Shown: one piece after another, positions 18,832 through 27,775 of the stretch
Layout of the letters: every line of letters begins with the position of its first letter
How positions within the stretch are numbered: position 1 is the first letter of the stretch
From: Streptomyces armeniacus
Lineage (GTDB): Bacteria > Actinomycetota > Actinomycetes > Streptomycetales > Streptomycetaceae
DNA: 64,000 nucleotides
Direction: 5' to 3'
NCBI RefSeq assembly: GCF_003355155.1
Contig: NZ_CP031320.1
Location: 2,218,369-2,282,368 of the forward strand
Notes under the pieces: generated by a model
What the model was told of the DNA's origin: nothing
What the model saw: the letters and a program-made list of their open reading frames with translations, nothing else
The model's database searches: none
Made by a program: the position numbers and the translations under genes

Positions 18832-20142
18832 TCAGGGGTCGCGTACGGACTGGTCGCGTACGGACAGCGGCGGGGGGCGGCCGGCGGTGGCGCCGGCCGC
18901 CTCCGGCATGTCCGGCTCCCGCAGGGTGCGCAGCAGCAGCCAGCCGAGCGCGGGCAGCGCGATCAGCGGTGCAAGGGCGGTCCGCAGGGAGGCGGCGTCG
19001 GCGAGGGCGCCGATCAGCGGGCCGGCGAGGCCGCCGACGCTGACGGTCAGGCCCAGGGTGACTCCGCTGGCGGTGCCGACGCGGCGGGGCAGGTAGTCCT
19101 GGCCGAGGGTGACGTGCAGGGAGAACGGCACGTACAGGCCGGCCGAGGTGAGGGCCACGCACGCGTACAGGGCGGGGCCCGGCACGAAGACCACGCCGGC
19201 CACGGCGGGGACGGTCAGCGCGTACGACCACCGTACGACCGGCAGCCGGCCCCAGCGGGTGGCGAGCCGCCCGCCCGCCACGGTGCCGACGGCGCCGCCG
19301 AGGTAGAGCACGAACAGCGCGGCCGTGCCGGCGACTTCGCCGCCGCCGGTGCGCTCGCGCACGTACAGCGCGATGAACGCGCTGAGGCCGACGAAGACGA
19401 CCGAGCGGCACACGACCGCCCCCGACAGCCGTACGAAGGACGCCCAGTCGTCGCGTACGGCGGCGTGCTCCGTACGCGCGGCGGCCAATGCGGTCGCACC
19501 CGCGGCGGCCTTCGTACGGCGCAGCGCCGCCACGCACAGCGCCGCCCCGGCGAGCGCGGGCACGGCCAGCAGCGGGGACGCGTGCAGCCCGCCCGTGCCG
19601 ACGGCGGCGGAGACGAGCAGCGGGGCGGTGGCGAAGCCGAGGTTGCCGCCGAGCGAGAACCAGCCCATCGCGGTGTGGCTGCCGCCGCTCGCCTTGCGCG
19701 CGGCGCGCGCGGCCTCCGGGTGGTAGGCGGCGACGCCGATCCCGGACACGGCGACGACGGTCAGCGTGACGGCGTACGAACCGCTGACGCCCGCGAGGGC
19801 GACCCCCGCACCGGCCGCCAGCGTGCTGACCGGCAGCAGCCACGGCATGGCCCGCCGGTCGGTGAAGGCGCCGAACAGCGGCTGGACCACGGAGGACAGG
19901 AGGGAGGCGGCCAGGACGATGCCGGAGGCGGCGGCGTAGGTGTAGGCGCGTTCGGACACGAAGTACGGGACGAGGGCGGCGACCGCGCCCTGGTAGACGT
20001 CCACGCAGGCGTGGCTCAGGGCGAGGAGGGTGAGCGGCCGCCCGCGGGAGGGCGGCTTCGGGCTCTGTCGCGTGGGGTTCGGCTGCGCGGGGTACGGCTG
20101 CGCGGGGTTCGGTCGCTTCGGGCTCGGCTGTCGCTTCGGCAC
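18832..20142 (-). CDS. MFS transporter, fosmidomycin-resistance (Fsr) type
   Basis: A 12-segment major facilitator of 436 residues. The first helix (LLALSHACVDVYQGAVAALVP) and GIVLAASLLSSVVQPLFGAFTD match the Fsr subfamily; AAYHPEAARAARKASGG is a family loop. A Pro-rich cytoplasmic N-terminus of about 30 residues (PNPAQPYPAQPNPTRQSPKPP) is encoded by imperfect repeats. The GTG at 20142 is the best start; no strong ribosome site is seen. It is divergent from an AraC-type regulator, with 54 bases between them, which likely controls it. Substrate unknown; Fsr relatives export fosmidomycin or other small molecules. Confidence 0.85.
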   Translation of the reverse strand: MPKRQPSPKRPNPAQPYPAQPNPTRQSPKPPSRGRPLTLLALSHACVDVYQGAVAALVPYFVSERAYTYAAASGIVLAASLLSSVVQPLFGAFTDRRAMPWLLPVSTLAAGAGVALAGVSGSYAVTLTVVAVSGIGVAAYHPEAARAARKASGGSHTAMGWFSLGGNLGFATAPLLVSAAVGTGGLHASPLLAVPALAGAALCVAALRRTKAAAGATALAAARTEHAAVRDDWASFVRLSGAVVCRSVVFVGLSAFIALYVRERTGGGEVAGTAALFVLYLGGAVGTVAGGRLATRWGRLPVVRWSYALTVPAVAGVVFVPGPALYACVALTSAGLYVPFSLHVTLGQDYLPRRVGTASGVTLGLTVSVGGLAGPLIGALADAASLRTALAPLIALPALGWLLLRTLREPDMPEAAGATAGRPPPLSVRDQSVRDP

Positions 20143-20196
20143 CCGCTCATCGTCGCCACGGCAGCGCCTGGCGCGCTTCCGATAAAATGCCAAACC

Positions 20197-20943
20197 ATGC
20201 CGGATATCCGCCACACTCCCGAGGCGCCCACCCGTACGCAGGTGCTCGCGCCCGGGGAGCGCATCGACGCGCACCGGCACGACGACCACCAGATCATCTA
20301 CGCCGGCTCCGGCGTCCTCGCCGTCACCACCGACGCGGGCACCTGGTTCGCCCCCGGCACGCGCGCCATCTGGGTGCCGGCCGGCTGCGTACACGCGCAC
20401 CGCGCCCACGGCCAGCTCGACCTGCACCTTCTCGGGCTGCCCCCGGACACCAACCCGCTCGGACTGGACGCCCCCACCGTCCTGGCCGTCGGCCCGCTGC
20501 TGCGGGAGCTGATCCTCGCGTACACCCGCGGCCCGCTCGACGACACTTCGGAACGGCGCCGCCTGCGCGCCGTGCTCCTCGACCAGTTGCGCGCCTCGCC
20601 CCAGCAGCCCGTGCAGCTGCCCGCGCCCACCGACCCGCGGCTCGCCGCCGTCTGCGCGCTCCTGCACCGCGATCCGGCGGACCCGCGCGGCCTCGCCGCG
20701 CTGGGGGCGACGGCGGGGGCCGGTGAACGCACCCTCAGCCGCCTCTTCCGCCGCGAGCTGGGCATGACGTTCCCGCAGTGGCGCACGCAGCTGCGCCTCT
20801 ACCACGCCCTGCGCATGCTCGCCGACGACGTGCCGGTCAGCGCGGTCGCCCGGCGCTGCGGCTGGTCGTCGACGAGCGCGTTCATCGACGTCTTCCGGCG
20901 CGCCTTCGGCTACACGCCCGGCACCCACAACCGCCGTCTCTGA
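20197..20943 (+). CDS. AraC-family transcriptional regulator with N-terminal cupin
   Basis: A 248-residue regulator. An N-terminal cupin-like sensor (IDAHRHDDHQIIYAGSGVLAV) is followed by a C-terminal pair of AraC HTHs (LSRLFRRELGMTFPQWRTQL and VSAVARRCGWSSTSAFIDVF). The ATG at 20197 is immediately preceded by GATAAAAT at 20181-20188, a good -10, with no ribosome site between; the mRNA is probably leaderless. It shares a 54-base divergent promoter region with the Fsr-like pump and most likely regulates it. The effector is unknown. Confidence 0.85.
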   Translation: MPDIRHTPEAPTRTQVLAPGERIDAHRHDDHQIIYAGSGVLAVTTDAGTWFAPGTRAIWVPAGCVHAHRAHGQLDLHLLGLPPDTNPLGLDAPTVLAVGPLLRELILAYTRGPLDDTSERRRLRAVLLDQLRASPQQPVQLPAPTDPRLAAVCALLHRDPADPRGLAALGATAGAGERTLSRLFRRELGMTFPQWRTQLRLYHALRMLADDVPVSAVARRCGWSSTSAFIDVFRRAFGYTPGTHNRRL

Positions 20944-20951
20944 CCGGGCCG

Positions 20952-23555
20952 TTACGGCGCCCCGCCCGCACTCCCCTCCCCCTCCCCGTCGCCGTCGCCC
21001 TCAGGCCGGTCCAGCCGGAGGTCGAGCCGCACCGGGCCGTCGTTCAGCAGCACGCTCCTGCTCTTCGCAGCGCCCAGTCCGGGCGAGGTGGCGACGAGGA
21101 TGTACGCGCCCTCGCCCGGCGCCGTGACGGAGTAGCTGCCGTCCTGCGCCGTACGGGACTTGGCGAGCTGGTTGCCGCCGGCGGAGATCAGGGTGAGCGA
21201 GGCGCGCGGCACGGGGATGCCGGCGGCGTCGTGCACCGTGCCCCGGATCGCGGCCTGTTCACCGGCGGGCACGGGTACGGGCGCGAGCGCGGATACGGAT
21301 ACGGGTGCCTGCACGCGGGGTTGGGGCGCCGCTTCCGGTTCCGGGTCCGCTTCGGGCTCGGGCGGGCCCGCTTCCGCGTCCTCCTTCGGCTCGACCGCGA
21401 GATGCGGCAGCCGCCTGTCGAGCCAGTGCGGCAGCCACCAGTTGGCGCGGCCCAGCAGGAACATGGCGGCGGGCACCAGCATCATGCGGAGGATGAACGC
21501 GTCCAGCGCGACCGCGCCCGCCAGCCCGAGTCCGACCATCACGCCCTCCAGGTCGCCGCTGAGGACGAACGCGGAGAAGACGCAGACCATGATCAGCGCC
21601 GCCGACGTGATCACGCGGCTGGTCTCGGCCAGCCCGACCCGTACCGCCCGCGCGCTGTCCTTCGTGTGCACCCACTCCTCGTGCATGCGGCTGACCAGGA
21701 AGACCTGGTAGTCCATCGACAGCCCGAAGAGCATGGCCAGCATGATGACCGGCAGGAACGACGTGATCGGCACCTGGTCGCCCAGGCCGAGCAGCCCGCT
21801 CCCCCAGCCCCACTGGAAGATCGCGACCAGCAGCCCGAACGAGGCGGCCGCGGCGAGCAGGTTCATCAGCGCGGCCGTCAGCGGCACGAGGACGGAGCGG
21901 AAGGCGATCAGCAGCAGCACGAAGCCGAGGGCCACGATCACGCCGATGAACATGGGCAGTTTGCCGGTGACGACCTCCGCGAAGTCCTTGTTGAAGGCGA
22001 CCGAACCGGTCACCAGGACCTCCACATCCCCTTCCGCTTCGGCTTCCCGCAGCGTCTCGTCACGGAGTCGGTCGATCAGTTCGTCCGTCCCGGCGGACTG
22101 CGGTGCCGTCTCGGGCACGACCTGTATGACGGCGATCCGCGAGTCCGGTCCGGGCGACGACGGCGGGGTCGTACGCGCCACGCCGTCCGTCTCCCGTACG
22201 TCCGCCACCAGCCGGTCCAGCGCCGCCCGTCGGGCGCCCTCGCCGGCCGGGCCGCCGGGGGTCTCGGCGACGAGCTGGAGCGGGCCGTTGAAGCCGGGCC
22301 CGAAGCCGTCGGCGAGCATGTCGTACGCCTGCCGGGTCGTGCTCGACTCGGGGTTGTTGCCCTGGTCGGTGGTGCCCAGCCGCAGCGAGAGGACCGGCAG
22401 CGCGACCACCACCATGACGACGGTGGCGAGCGCGCCGACCGTACGCGGCCGGCGCTGCACGAACGCGGCCCAGCGGCCCCAGCCGCGCTTCACCGAGGCC
22501 TGCTCGGGCGCGGGCCCGTGCACGGCCAGCCGGTGCCGCTGGCGGCGCGAGAGCACGCGCGGGCCGAGCAGCCCGAGCATCGCGGGCAGCAGCGTCACGG
22601 CCGCCAGCACGCCGAGCAGCACCGTCAACGAGGCCGCTATGGCGACCCCGTCGAGCATCCCGATGCCGAGGGTCATCATGCCGAGCAGCGCGATACAGAC
22701 CGTGCCGCCCGCGAACAGCACCGCGCGCCCGGCCGTGTTGACCGCGCGTACGGCCGCCTCCTCGGGTGCCAGGCCCCGCATGACGCCGCTGCGGTGCCGG
22801 GTGACGATGAACAGCGCGTAGTCGATGCCGACGCCGAGCCCGATGAGGCTGCCCAGCAGCGGCGCCGCCGACGAGAGGTCGGTGACGTGGCTGATCAGCC
22901 CGACGGTGCTGAGCCCGGTGCCGATCCCGAAGACCGCGCAGAGCAGCGGCAGCAGCATGGCGTACAGCGAGCCGAAGGCGAGGAAGAGGATGACGGCGGC
23001 CGCCGCGAGGCCCACCAGTTCGGCGATGCCGCCGGGCGGCTCACCCTCGGCCCGCTCCACGGCGTCACCACCGAGTCCCACCCGGAGGCCGTCGCGGGCG
23101 GCGGCCCCGGCGGCGTCCATGACCTCCTCGATGTGCGCCTTCTCCAGCTCGTCGGCCTGGCGGGTGAAGGTCACGGTGGCGTACGCGACGCGACCGTCCT
23201 CGCTGATCCGCGTGCTGTCGCCGCCGGCCCCGTACGGCCCTGCCACGGAGCCCACTTCGGGCACCTTCGCGATGTCCGCCAGCGCGCCGGACATGTCCGC
23301 GCGCACCGCGGCGTCCCGTACGGACCGCCCCTCGGGCACGCGCCACACCACCGAGTTGCTGCTGCCGGCCTCCTGCGGGAACTCCTCCGCCATCAGGTCG
23401 GCGGCGCGGGTCGACTCGGTGCCGGGCAGCTCGAAGCTGTCGGTGTAGCCGGTGCCCGCGGCGCTGCTCCCGGCAAACGTGCCGAGCAGGGCGCACAACC
23501 AGACTGCGAACACCACGATGCGGTGCCGGAAGCACCATCGCGCAAGAACTGCCAC
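20952..23555 (-). CDS. MmpL/RND-family transporter with a C-terminal carboxypeptidase-regulatory (Cna-B-like) domain
   Basis: An 867-residue exporter of the actinobacterial MmpL type, with two MMPL membrane domains of about six segments each (residues about 10-370 and 390-700). LIGLGVGIDYALFIVTRHR and LFGLSMDYQVFLVSRMHEEW carry the family Asp-Tyr pairs. Beyond the last helix there is an acidic Pro/Glu linker, then an Ig-like domain at about 750-850 (IRGTVHDAAGIPVPRASLTL, AQDGSYSVTAPGEGAYILVA), which is unusual for MmpL. The GTG at 23555 follows AGGAGA. Divergent from an OmpR-type two-component system that probably regulates it. Likely exports a lipid or hydrophobic metabolite; cargo unknown. 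Confidence 0.85.
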   Translation of the reverse strand: MAVLARWCFRHRIVVFAVWLCALLGTFAGSSAAGTGYTDSFELPGTESTRAADLMAEEFPQEAGSSNSVVWRVPEGRSVRDAAVRADMSGALADIAKVPEVGSVAGPYGAGGDSTRISEDGRVAYATVTFTRQADELEKAHIEEVMDAAGAAARDGLRVGLGGDAVERAEGEPPGGIAELVGLAAAAVILFLAFGSLYAMLLPLLCAVFGIGTGLSTVGLISHVTDLSSAAPLLGSLIGLGVGIDYALFIVTRHRSGVMRGLAPEEAAVRAVNTAGRAVLFAGGTVCIALLGMMTLGIGMLDGVAIAASLTVLLGVLAAVTLLPAMLGLLGPRVLSRRQRHRLAVHGPAPEQASVKRGWGRWAAFVQRRPRTVGALATVVMVVVALPVLSLRLGTTDQGNNPESSTTRQAYDMLADGFGPGFNGPLQLVAETPGGPAGEGARRAALDRLVADVRETDGVARTTPPSSPGPDSRIAVIQVVPETAPQSAGTDELIDRLRDETLREAEAEGDVEVLVTGSVAFNKDFAEVVTGKLPMFIGVIVALGFVLLLIAFRSVLVPLTAALMNLLAAAASFGLLVAIFQWGWGSGLLGLGDQVPITSFLPVIMLAMLFGLSMDYQVFLVSRMHEEWVHTKDSARAVRVGLAETSRVITSAALIMVCVFSAFVLSGDLEGVMVGLGLAGAVALDAFILRMMLVPAAMFLLGRANWWLPHWLDRRLPHLAVEPKEDAEAGPPEPEADPEPEAAPQPRVQAPVSVSALAPVPVPAGEQAAIRGTVHDAAGIPVPRASLTLISAGGNQLAKSRTAQDGSYSVTAPGEGAYILVATSPGLGAAKSRSVLLNDGPVRLDLRLDRPEGDGDGEGEGSAGGAP

Positions 23556-23669
23556 GGGTCGTTCTCCTGTCTCGGCGGATCTCTCGTGTCCCTGTGGTCC
23601 AACGACAGGCCCAAGGCTCCGAGACGCGTACGCGGTGGCGGAACGGCTCTCGGCGGTCTCCGATCCGCT

Positions 23670-23691
23670 TCACAGGGAACTCTCAGGTTCC
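23670..23691. promoter_or_regulatory. Direct-repeat operator candidate between the MmpL and response-regulator genes
   Basis: TCACAG (23670-23675) and TCTCAG (23681-23686) are 11 bases apart on one strand, the one-turn direct-repeat pattern bound by OmpR/PhoB-type regulators. The same stretch contains GGAAC...GTTCC as a 5-bp palindrome (23676-23691). It lies about 40 bases upstream of the response-regulator start and about 115 upstream of mmpL, so self-regulation and control of the exporter are both plausible. Confidence 0.45.
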
Positions 23692-23730
23692 GGCCGCCCG
23701 TTGCCGCCTCCGGCGCCGGATACTGGGCCC

Positions 23731-24585
23731 ATGGACGGTCCCGGTCACCCGCACACCCCCGCCACCGTGCTGGTCGTGGAGGACGAGCCGAGCATCGCCG
23801 ACATCCTGCAGATCACCCTGCGCTTCCACGGGTTCGCCGTCGCCCACGCGGCGAGCTGCGAACAGGCCCTGGCGCTGGCCCGCGAGCTGCGCCCCGATCT
23901 GCTGCTGCTCGACGTGATGCTGCCGGACGGCAACGGCTGGCAGATCTGCCGCGAACTGCGCGCCGAACGCGACGACCTCGCCGTCGTGTTCCTCACCGCA
24001 CGCGACAGCGGCGGTGACGTGGTCGGCGGGCTGGCGCTGGGCGGCGACGACTACATCACGAAGCCGTTCAACGTGGACGAGGTGCTGGCCCGCGTACGGG
24101 CCGTGCTGCGCCGCACCCGGCGCGCCACCCCGGCGGAACGGCACGTACTGCGGCACGGGGACGTGGAGATGGACGAGGCCACGTTCACCGTACGGCGGGC
24201 GGGGCAGCCGGTGGGCCTCACGCCGACCGAGTACAACCTGCTGCGCTACCTGCTGCGCAACGCGGGCCGCGTCGTCACCAAGGAGCAGATCCTGCGCCAC
24301 GTCTGGCGGTTCGACACGGTGGTCGAGTCGAGCGTCGTCGAGACGTACGTCAGCTATCTGCGGCGGAAGCTGGACGGGCTGGGACCGCCGCTGATCGTCA
24401 CGCGGCGTGGCGTCGGCTACGGGCTCACGGAGGCGGCGGAGACGGCCGATACGGCGGATACGGCTGCGGCTGCGGCTGCGGCTGCGGCTGCGGAGACGGA
24501 GACGGATACGGCGACGGCGCCCGGGCCTCCGGAGCAGACCGGTGACCGCGCCCGTGCACGGGCCCGCGACCAGGCCGGGCCGTGA
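23731..24585 (+). CDS. OmpR/PhoB-type response regulator
   Basis: A 284-residue regulator. The receiver domain covers residues about 12-125, with the acidic pocket at Glu17-Asp18, the phospho-acceptor at Asp61 (LLLLDVMLPDGNG) and the conserved Lys in DDYITKPFN. A winged-helix DNA-binding domain follows (LTPTEYNLLRYLLRNAGRVV, VSYLRRKLDG, TRRGVGYGL). The last about 55 residues are an Ala/Thr/Glu-rich tail, partly encoded by hexanucleotide repeats, and are unlikely to be part of either domain. The ATG at 23731 is preceded by GGATACTG, a likely -10 close enough to give a leaderless mRNA. It overlaps the kinase gene by four bases. Confidence 0.92.
   Translation: MDGPGHPHTPATVLVVEDEPSIADILQITLRFHGFAVAHAASCEQALALARELRPDLLLLDVMLPDGNGWQICRELRAERDDLAVVFLTARDSGGDVVGGLALGGDDYITKPFNVDEVLARVRAVLRRTRRATPAERHVLRHGDVEMDEATFTVRRAGQPVGLTPTEYNLLRYLLRNAGRVVTKEQILRHVWRFDTVVESSVVETYVSYLRRKLDGLGPPLIVTRRGVGYGLTEAAETADTADTAAAAAAAAAAETETDTATAPGPPEQTGDRARARARDQAGP
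24462..24491. repeat. (GGCTGC)n hexanucleotide repeat in the response-regulator tail
   Basis: Five exact GGCTGC units encode an alanine run within the C-terminal tail of the response regulator. Copy-number change would add or remove two residues without breaking the frame. Confidence 0.8.
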
Positions 24586-26180
24586 CCGTGAGCCCGTGGC
24601 GGCGCCCCCGTTCGCTCAGCGCCCAGCTCACCGCGCGCAACGTACTGCTGCTCGCCGTCGCCCTCGTGCTGGCGGCCGGGGTGGCCGCGGGCGGCCTCTA
24701 CACGGTGCTGGTCCGGGACATCGACTCGGAGCTCCGTTCCTCGCACGACGCCATACGGAACTCCAGCTTCACGCGGATGGACGCGGAGCGGCTCGTCGAC
24801 CTCGTCGGGGCGGTGGAGAACCAGTTCGGTGCCGGAGCCGGCAACGGCTACGCCATGCTGTCCGCGCGGGGCCCGCTCGTCCTGACGGAAGACGGCGAGC
24901 CCGTCGAGGTCGGCCCCGCGGACCGGTACTCGCCCGGGGCCGCCGCCCGGCGCCGCGCCATCGCCGACGCCGTAGACGACCCGGCGGGCTGGGCACGGAG
25001 CGGAGAGATCCGTTCCTTCGAGGCGGCGGGCGTCCCGTACCGGGCGAAGGTGACGGCGCTGCGGGACGGCGGCTACATCGTCGCCGTCGCCTCCACCGAG
25101 AGCGTCCGCGCGAACGTCACCAAGCTGATCGTGATCGAGGCCGTCACCGGTGCCGTGCTGCTCTCCGTGCTCGCCGTGGCCTCGCTGGTGACCGCCCGGC
25201 GGCGGCTGCGGCCGCTGGGCGACATGGTCGACACGGCCACCGCCATCGCCGACGGCGAGCTGACCGGCGCCGACCTCGCACGCCGCGTCGAACCGCGCGG
25301 CAGGGACGCCACCGAGGTCGCGCGGCTGCGCACCGCGCTGAACGCGATGCTCCACCAGATCGAGGGCGCCTTCGAGACGCGGGAGCGTTCGGCGGCCCAG
25401 CTGCGCCGGTTCGCCGCGGACGCCTCGCACGAGCTGCGTACGCCGCTCGCCTCCGTACGCGGCTACCTCCAGCTGTACGAGCGCGGGATGCTCGACGGCG
25501 ACGAGGAACGGTCCCGCGCCCTGGCCCGTATGACCGCCGAGACGGAGCGCATGGCGCGGCTCGTCAACGAACTGCTGCTGCTCGCCCGCCTCGACCGGCA
25601 GCCGGAGCTGCGCCCGCGCGCCGTCGACCTGGCGCGCGTCGCGGCGGACGCCCTGGACGACCTCACCGCGCAGCAGCCCGAACGGCCCGTGCACCGCGAA
25701 CTCCCGGCCGAGGGCTGCCCGGTGCTGGCGGACGAGGCCACGCTGCGGCAGATCGTCGGCAACCTCGTGGCGAACGTACGGGTGCACACGCCGCCGGAGG
25801 CGCGCGTACGCGTACGGGTCGCGCGCGAGGGCGGGCCCGGGGCGGAACGCGGCGTGCTGTGCGTCGCCGACACCGGGCCCGGCATGGAGCCCGCGGACGC
25901 CGACCGCATCTTCGACCGCTTCTTCCGCGCACCCGGACGCGGCTCCGGGAGCGAGAACGGCAGCGGCCTGGGCATGTCCGTCGTACGCGCCGGGACGGAG
26001 GCGCAGGGCGGCACCGTACGGGTGGCCACGGCCCCGGGCGAGGGCCTGGCGGTGACGGTCACCCTGCCCGCGGCGGTCCCGGGGGCGGCCCCGGCGGAGG
26101 GTGACCCGGCCGGGGCGGCCCCGGCAGAAGCGGCCCCGGCCGAGACGGCCCCTGTCGAAACGGAACAGCCGTCGCCGTAA
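24582..26180 (+). CDS. Sensor histidine kinase
   Basis: Membrane kinase of 532 residues. The first membrane helix lies at about residues 22-44 and the second at about 180-205, flanking an extracytoplasmic sensor of about 135 residues. A HAMP linker is followed by HisKA with the phospho-His (ADASHELRTPLASVRGYL), then the ATPase domain with N box NLVANVRVHTP, G1 DTGPGM and G2 GSGLGMSVV. The C-terminus is a repetitive Pro/Ala/Glu tail. Its GTG overlaps the TGA of the response regulator (GTGA), so the pair is translationally coupled. The signal is unknown; the neighbouring MmpL exporter suggests envelope stress or a toxic compound. Confidence 0.92.
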   Translation: MTVSPWRRPRSLSAQLTARNVLLLAVALVLAAGVAAGGLYTVLVRDIDSELRSSHDAIRNSSFTRMDAERLVDLVGAVENQFGAGAGNGYAMLSARGPLVLTEDGEPVEVGPADRYSPGAAARRRAIADAVDDPAGWARSGEIRSFEAAGVPYRAKVTALRDGGYIVAVASTESVRANVTKLIVIEAVTGAVLLSVLAVASLVTARRRLRPLGDMVDTATAIADGELTGADLARRVEPRGRDATEVARLRTALNAMLHQIEGAFETRERSAAQLRRFAADASHELRTPLASVRGYLQLYERGMLDGDEERSRALARMTAETERMARLVNELLLLARLDRQPELRPRAVDLARVAADALDDLTAQQPERPVHRELPAEGCPVLADEATLRQIVGNLVANVRVHTPPEARVRVRVAREGGPGAERGVLCVADTGPGMEPADADRIFDRFFRAPGRGSGSENGSGLGMSVVRAGTEAQGGTVRVATAPGEGLAVTVTLPAAVPGAAPAEGDPAGAAPAEAAPAETAPVETEQPSP

Positions 26181-26207
26181 CGGGGCTTCGCCCGGCGGCC
26201 GGAAGAC

Positions 26208-27551
26208 TCACGCCTGCTTCGAGGCCAGCGTCACGACCGTCACGTCCGACTCGGCACCCACCCGTACGGGCGGCCCGAACGCGCCCGCGCCCCGCGTCAC
26301 GTACAGCTGCGTGTCGCCGTACCGCTCCAGCCCGGCGACTGTCGGGTTGGCCAGTCCGGCGAGGTAGTTGCCGGGCCAGACCTGGCCGCCGTGCGTGTGC
26401 CCGGACAGCTGCAGGTCGACGCCGTGGTCGACGGCGTCGTGGATCTGTACGGGCTGGTGCGCGAGGAGTACGGACGCGCGCGAGGTGTCGCGGTCGCCGA
26501 GCGCCTTGCCGAAGTCCGGGCCCTCGCCCTCGTTTTCGCCCTCGAGGTCGTTGACGCCGGCCAGGTCGAAGCCGGGCAGCTCGCGGCGGGCGTTCTCCAG
26601 CGGGTGGACACCGATCTCGCGGAGGTAGTCGAGCCACTCGCCGGCGTCGCCGAAGTACTCGTGGTTGCCGGTCACGAAGAACGAGCCGTGCCGCGACTCC
26701 AGTTCGGCGAGCGGCGCGGCGGCCGGGCCGAGGTCGGCGACGCTGCCGTCCACCAGGTCGCCGACGATGGCCACGAGGTCGGGCTGGGTGCCGTTGATCA
26801 TGTCGACGATGCGCCGCGTGTGCGAACGGCCCAGGATCGGGCCCAGGTGGATGTCGCTGACGACGGCGATGCGGTAACCGTGCGCGCTGCGCGGCAGTTT
26901 GGCGAGCGGGACGGTGAGGCGCTTGAGGGTGGGCCCGTTGAGCACGCTGTACGCGCCCGCGCCGACGGTCACGGCGGCGACGGTGGTGGCGCCGACGGCG
27001 AGGGTGCGCGCGATGAAGAGCCGCCGCGCGGGGTCCTCGCCACCGCGCTCGGGCCGGGCGCCGTCCGCGGGCTCGGGCTGGTCCTCCTCCGACTCCCTCT
27101 CGGATGTGGAAGCGGACGCGGACTCGGAAGTGGAAGCGGACTCGGCCGCTTCCGCCGGGGCCGCCGGCACCGAGACGCGCTCACCCTCGCCCTCGGAGCC
27201 CGCGCCCGCGCCCGCCGCCCGTACGGCATCCCGCCGCGCCAGCACGCGCCGCAGCAGAGGCCGTACGAGCTCGCCGACCAGCAGCGCCAGCAGCAGGTAG
27301 AGCAGCAGCGCCATCCAGAGAAAGCCGGGCCAGGCCAGCATCCGCTGCACCAGGAACGGCGCCTCCGACTGCCGGGTGACGAAGGCCGCGAACGCGCACG
27401 CCGGAAACGCGAACGCGAGCACCGTGCCCGTACGCCGCCACCACCCGCCCGGCGCGGACACGTCGCGTACGAGCCGCCGCCACAGGTACCAGTGCGCGGT
27501 GACGACCGTGGACACGATCGCCAGCACGAGCAGGATCGTCAGCGCGATCAT
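26208..27551 (-). CDS. Membrane-anchored metallophosphoesterase (YaeI-like)
   Basis: A 447-residue protein with about four N-terminal membrane segments (residues 1-110), a long Ser/Glu/Ala-rich linker, another short hydrophobic stretch and a C-terminal calcineurin-like phosphoesterase domain. All metal-binding motifs are present: SDIHLG, GDLVDG, GNHEYFG, LAHQP and SGHTHGGQ. The ATG at 27551 has GGAGG about 6 bases upstream. Relatives remove phosphate or pyrophosphate groups from lipids; the substrate here is not known. Divergent from the D-Ala-D-Ala carboxypeptidase gene, with a 224-base shared upstream region. Confidence 0.88.
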   Translation of the reverse strand: MIALTILLVLAIVSTVVTAHWYLWRRLVRDVSAPGGWWRRTGTVLAFAFPACAFAAFVTRQSEAPFLVQRMLAWPGFLWMALLLYLLLALLVGELVRPLLRRVLARRDAVRAAGAGAGSEGEGERVSVPAAPAEAAESASTSESASASTSERESEEDQPEPADGARPERGGEDPARRLFIARTLAVGATTVAAVTVGAGAYSVLNGPTLKRLTVPLAKLPRSAHGYRIAVVSDIHLGPILGRSHTRRIVDMINGTQPDLVAIVGDLVDGSVADLGPAAAPLAELESRHGSFFVTGNHEYFGDAGEWLDYLREIGVHPLENARRELPGFDLAGVNDLEGENEGEGPDFGKALGDRDTSRASVLLAHQPVQIHDAVDHGVDLQLSGHTHGGQVWPGNYLAGLANPTVAGLERYGDTQLYVTRGAGAFGPPVRVGAESDVTVVTLASKQA

Positions 27552-27775
27552 CGCCGCCTCCGCCCCGCGCCGGAACCGGCGTCAGCGGCCGCGGAACACG
27601 GCAGAGGGCGGGCGGAACGGGTGAGACTCGGGGGTTTCGGGGGTGAGTCCCCGGAAGACCGGCGCATAGAGGCAAGTATGGCTATCGGCCTAATCTGATC
27701 GCTGATGGGGGGCTACTGTGTCGTACGCACACCCTCCCGGTGCCCATATGACTTGTGTGCCTGTACGTTCGACGA

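Noticed and set aside
20778..24017. A plus-strand open frame of over 1000 codons antisense to the MmpL gene
   Set aside because: It has the Arg/Ala/His-rich composition of a GC-rich shadow frame, no domain, and the opposite strand encodes a clear MmpL protein.
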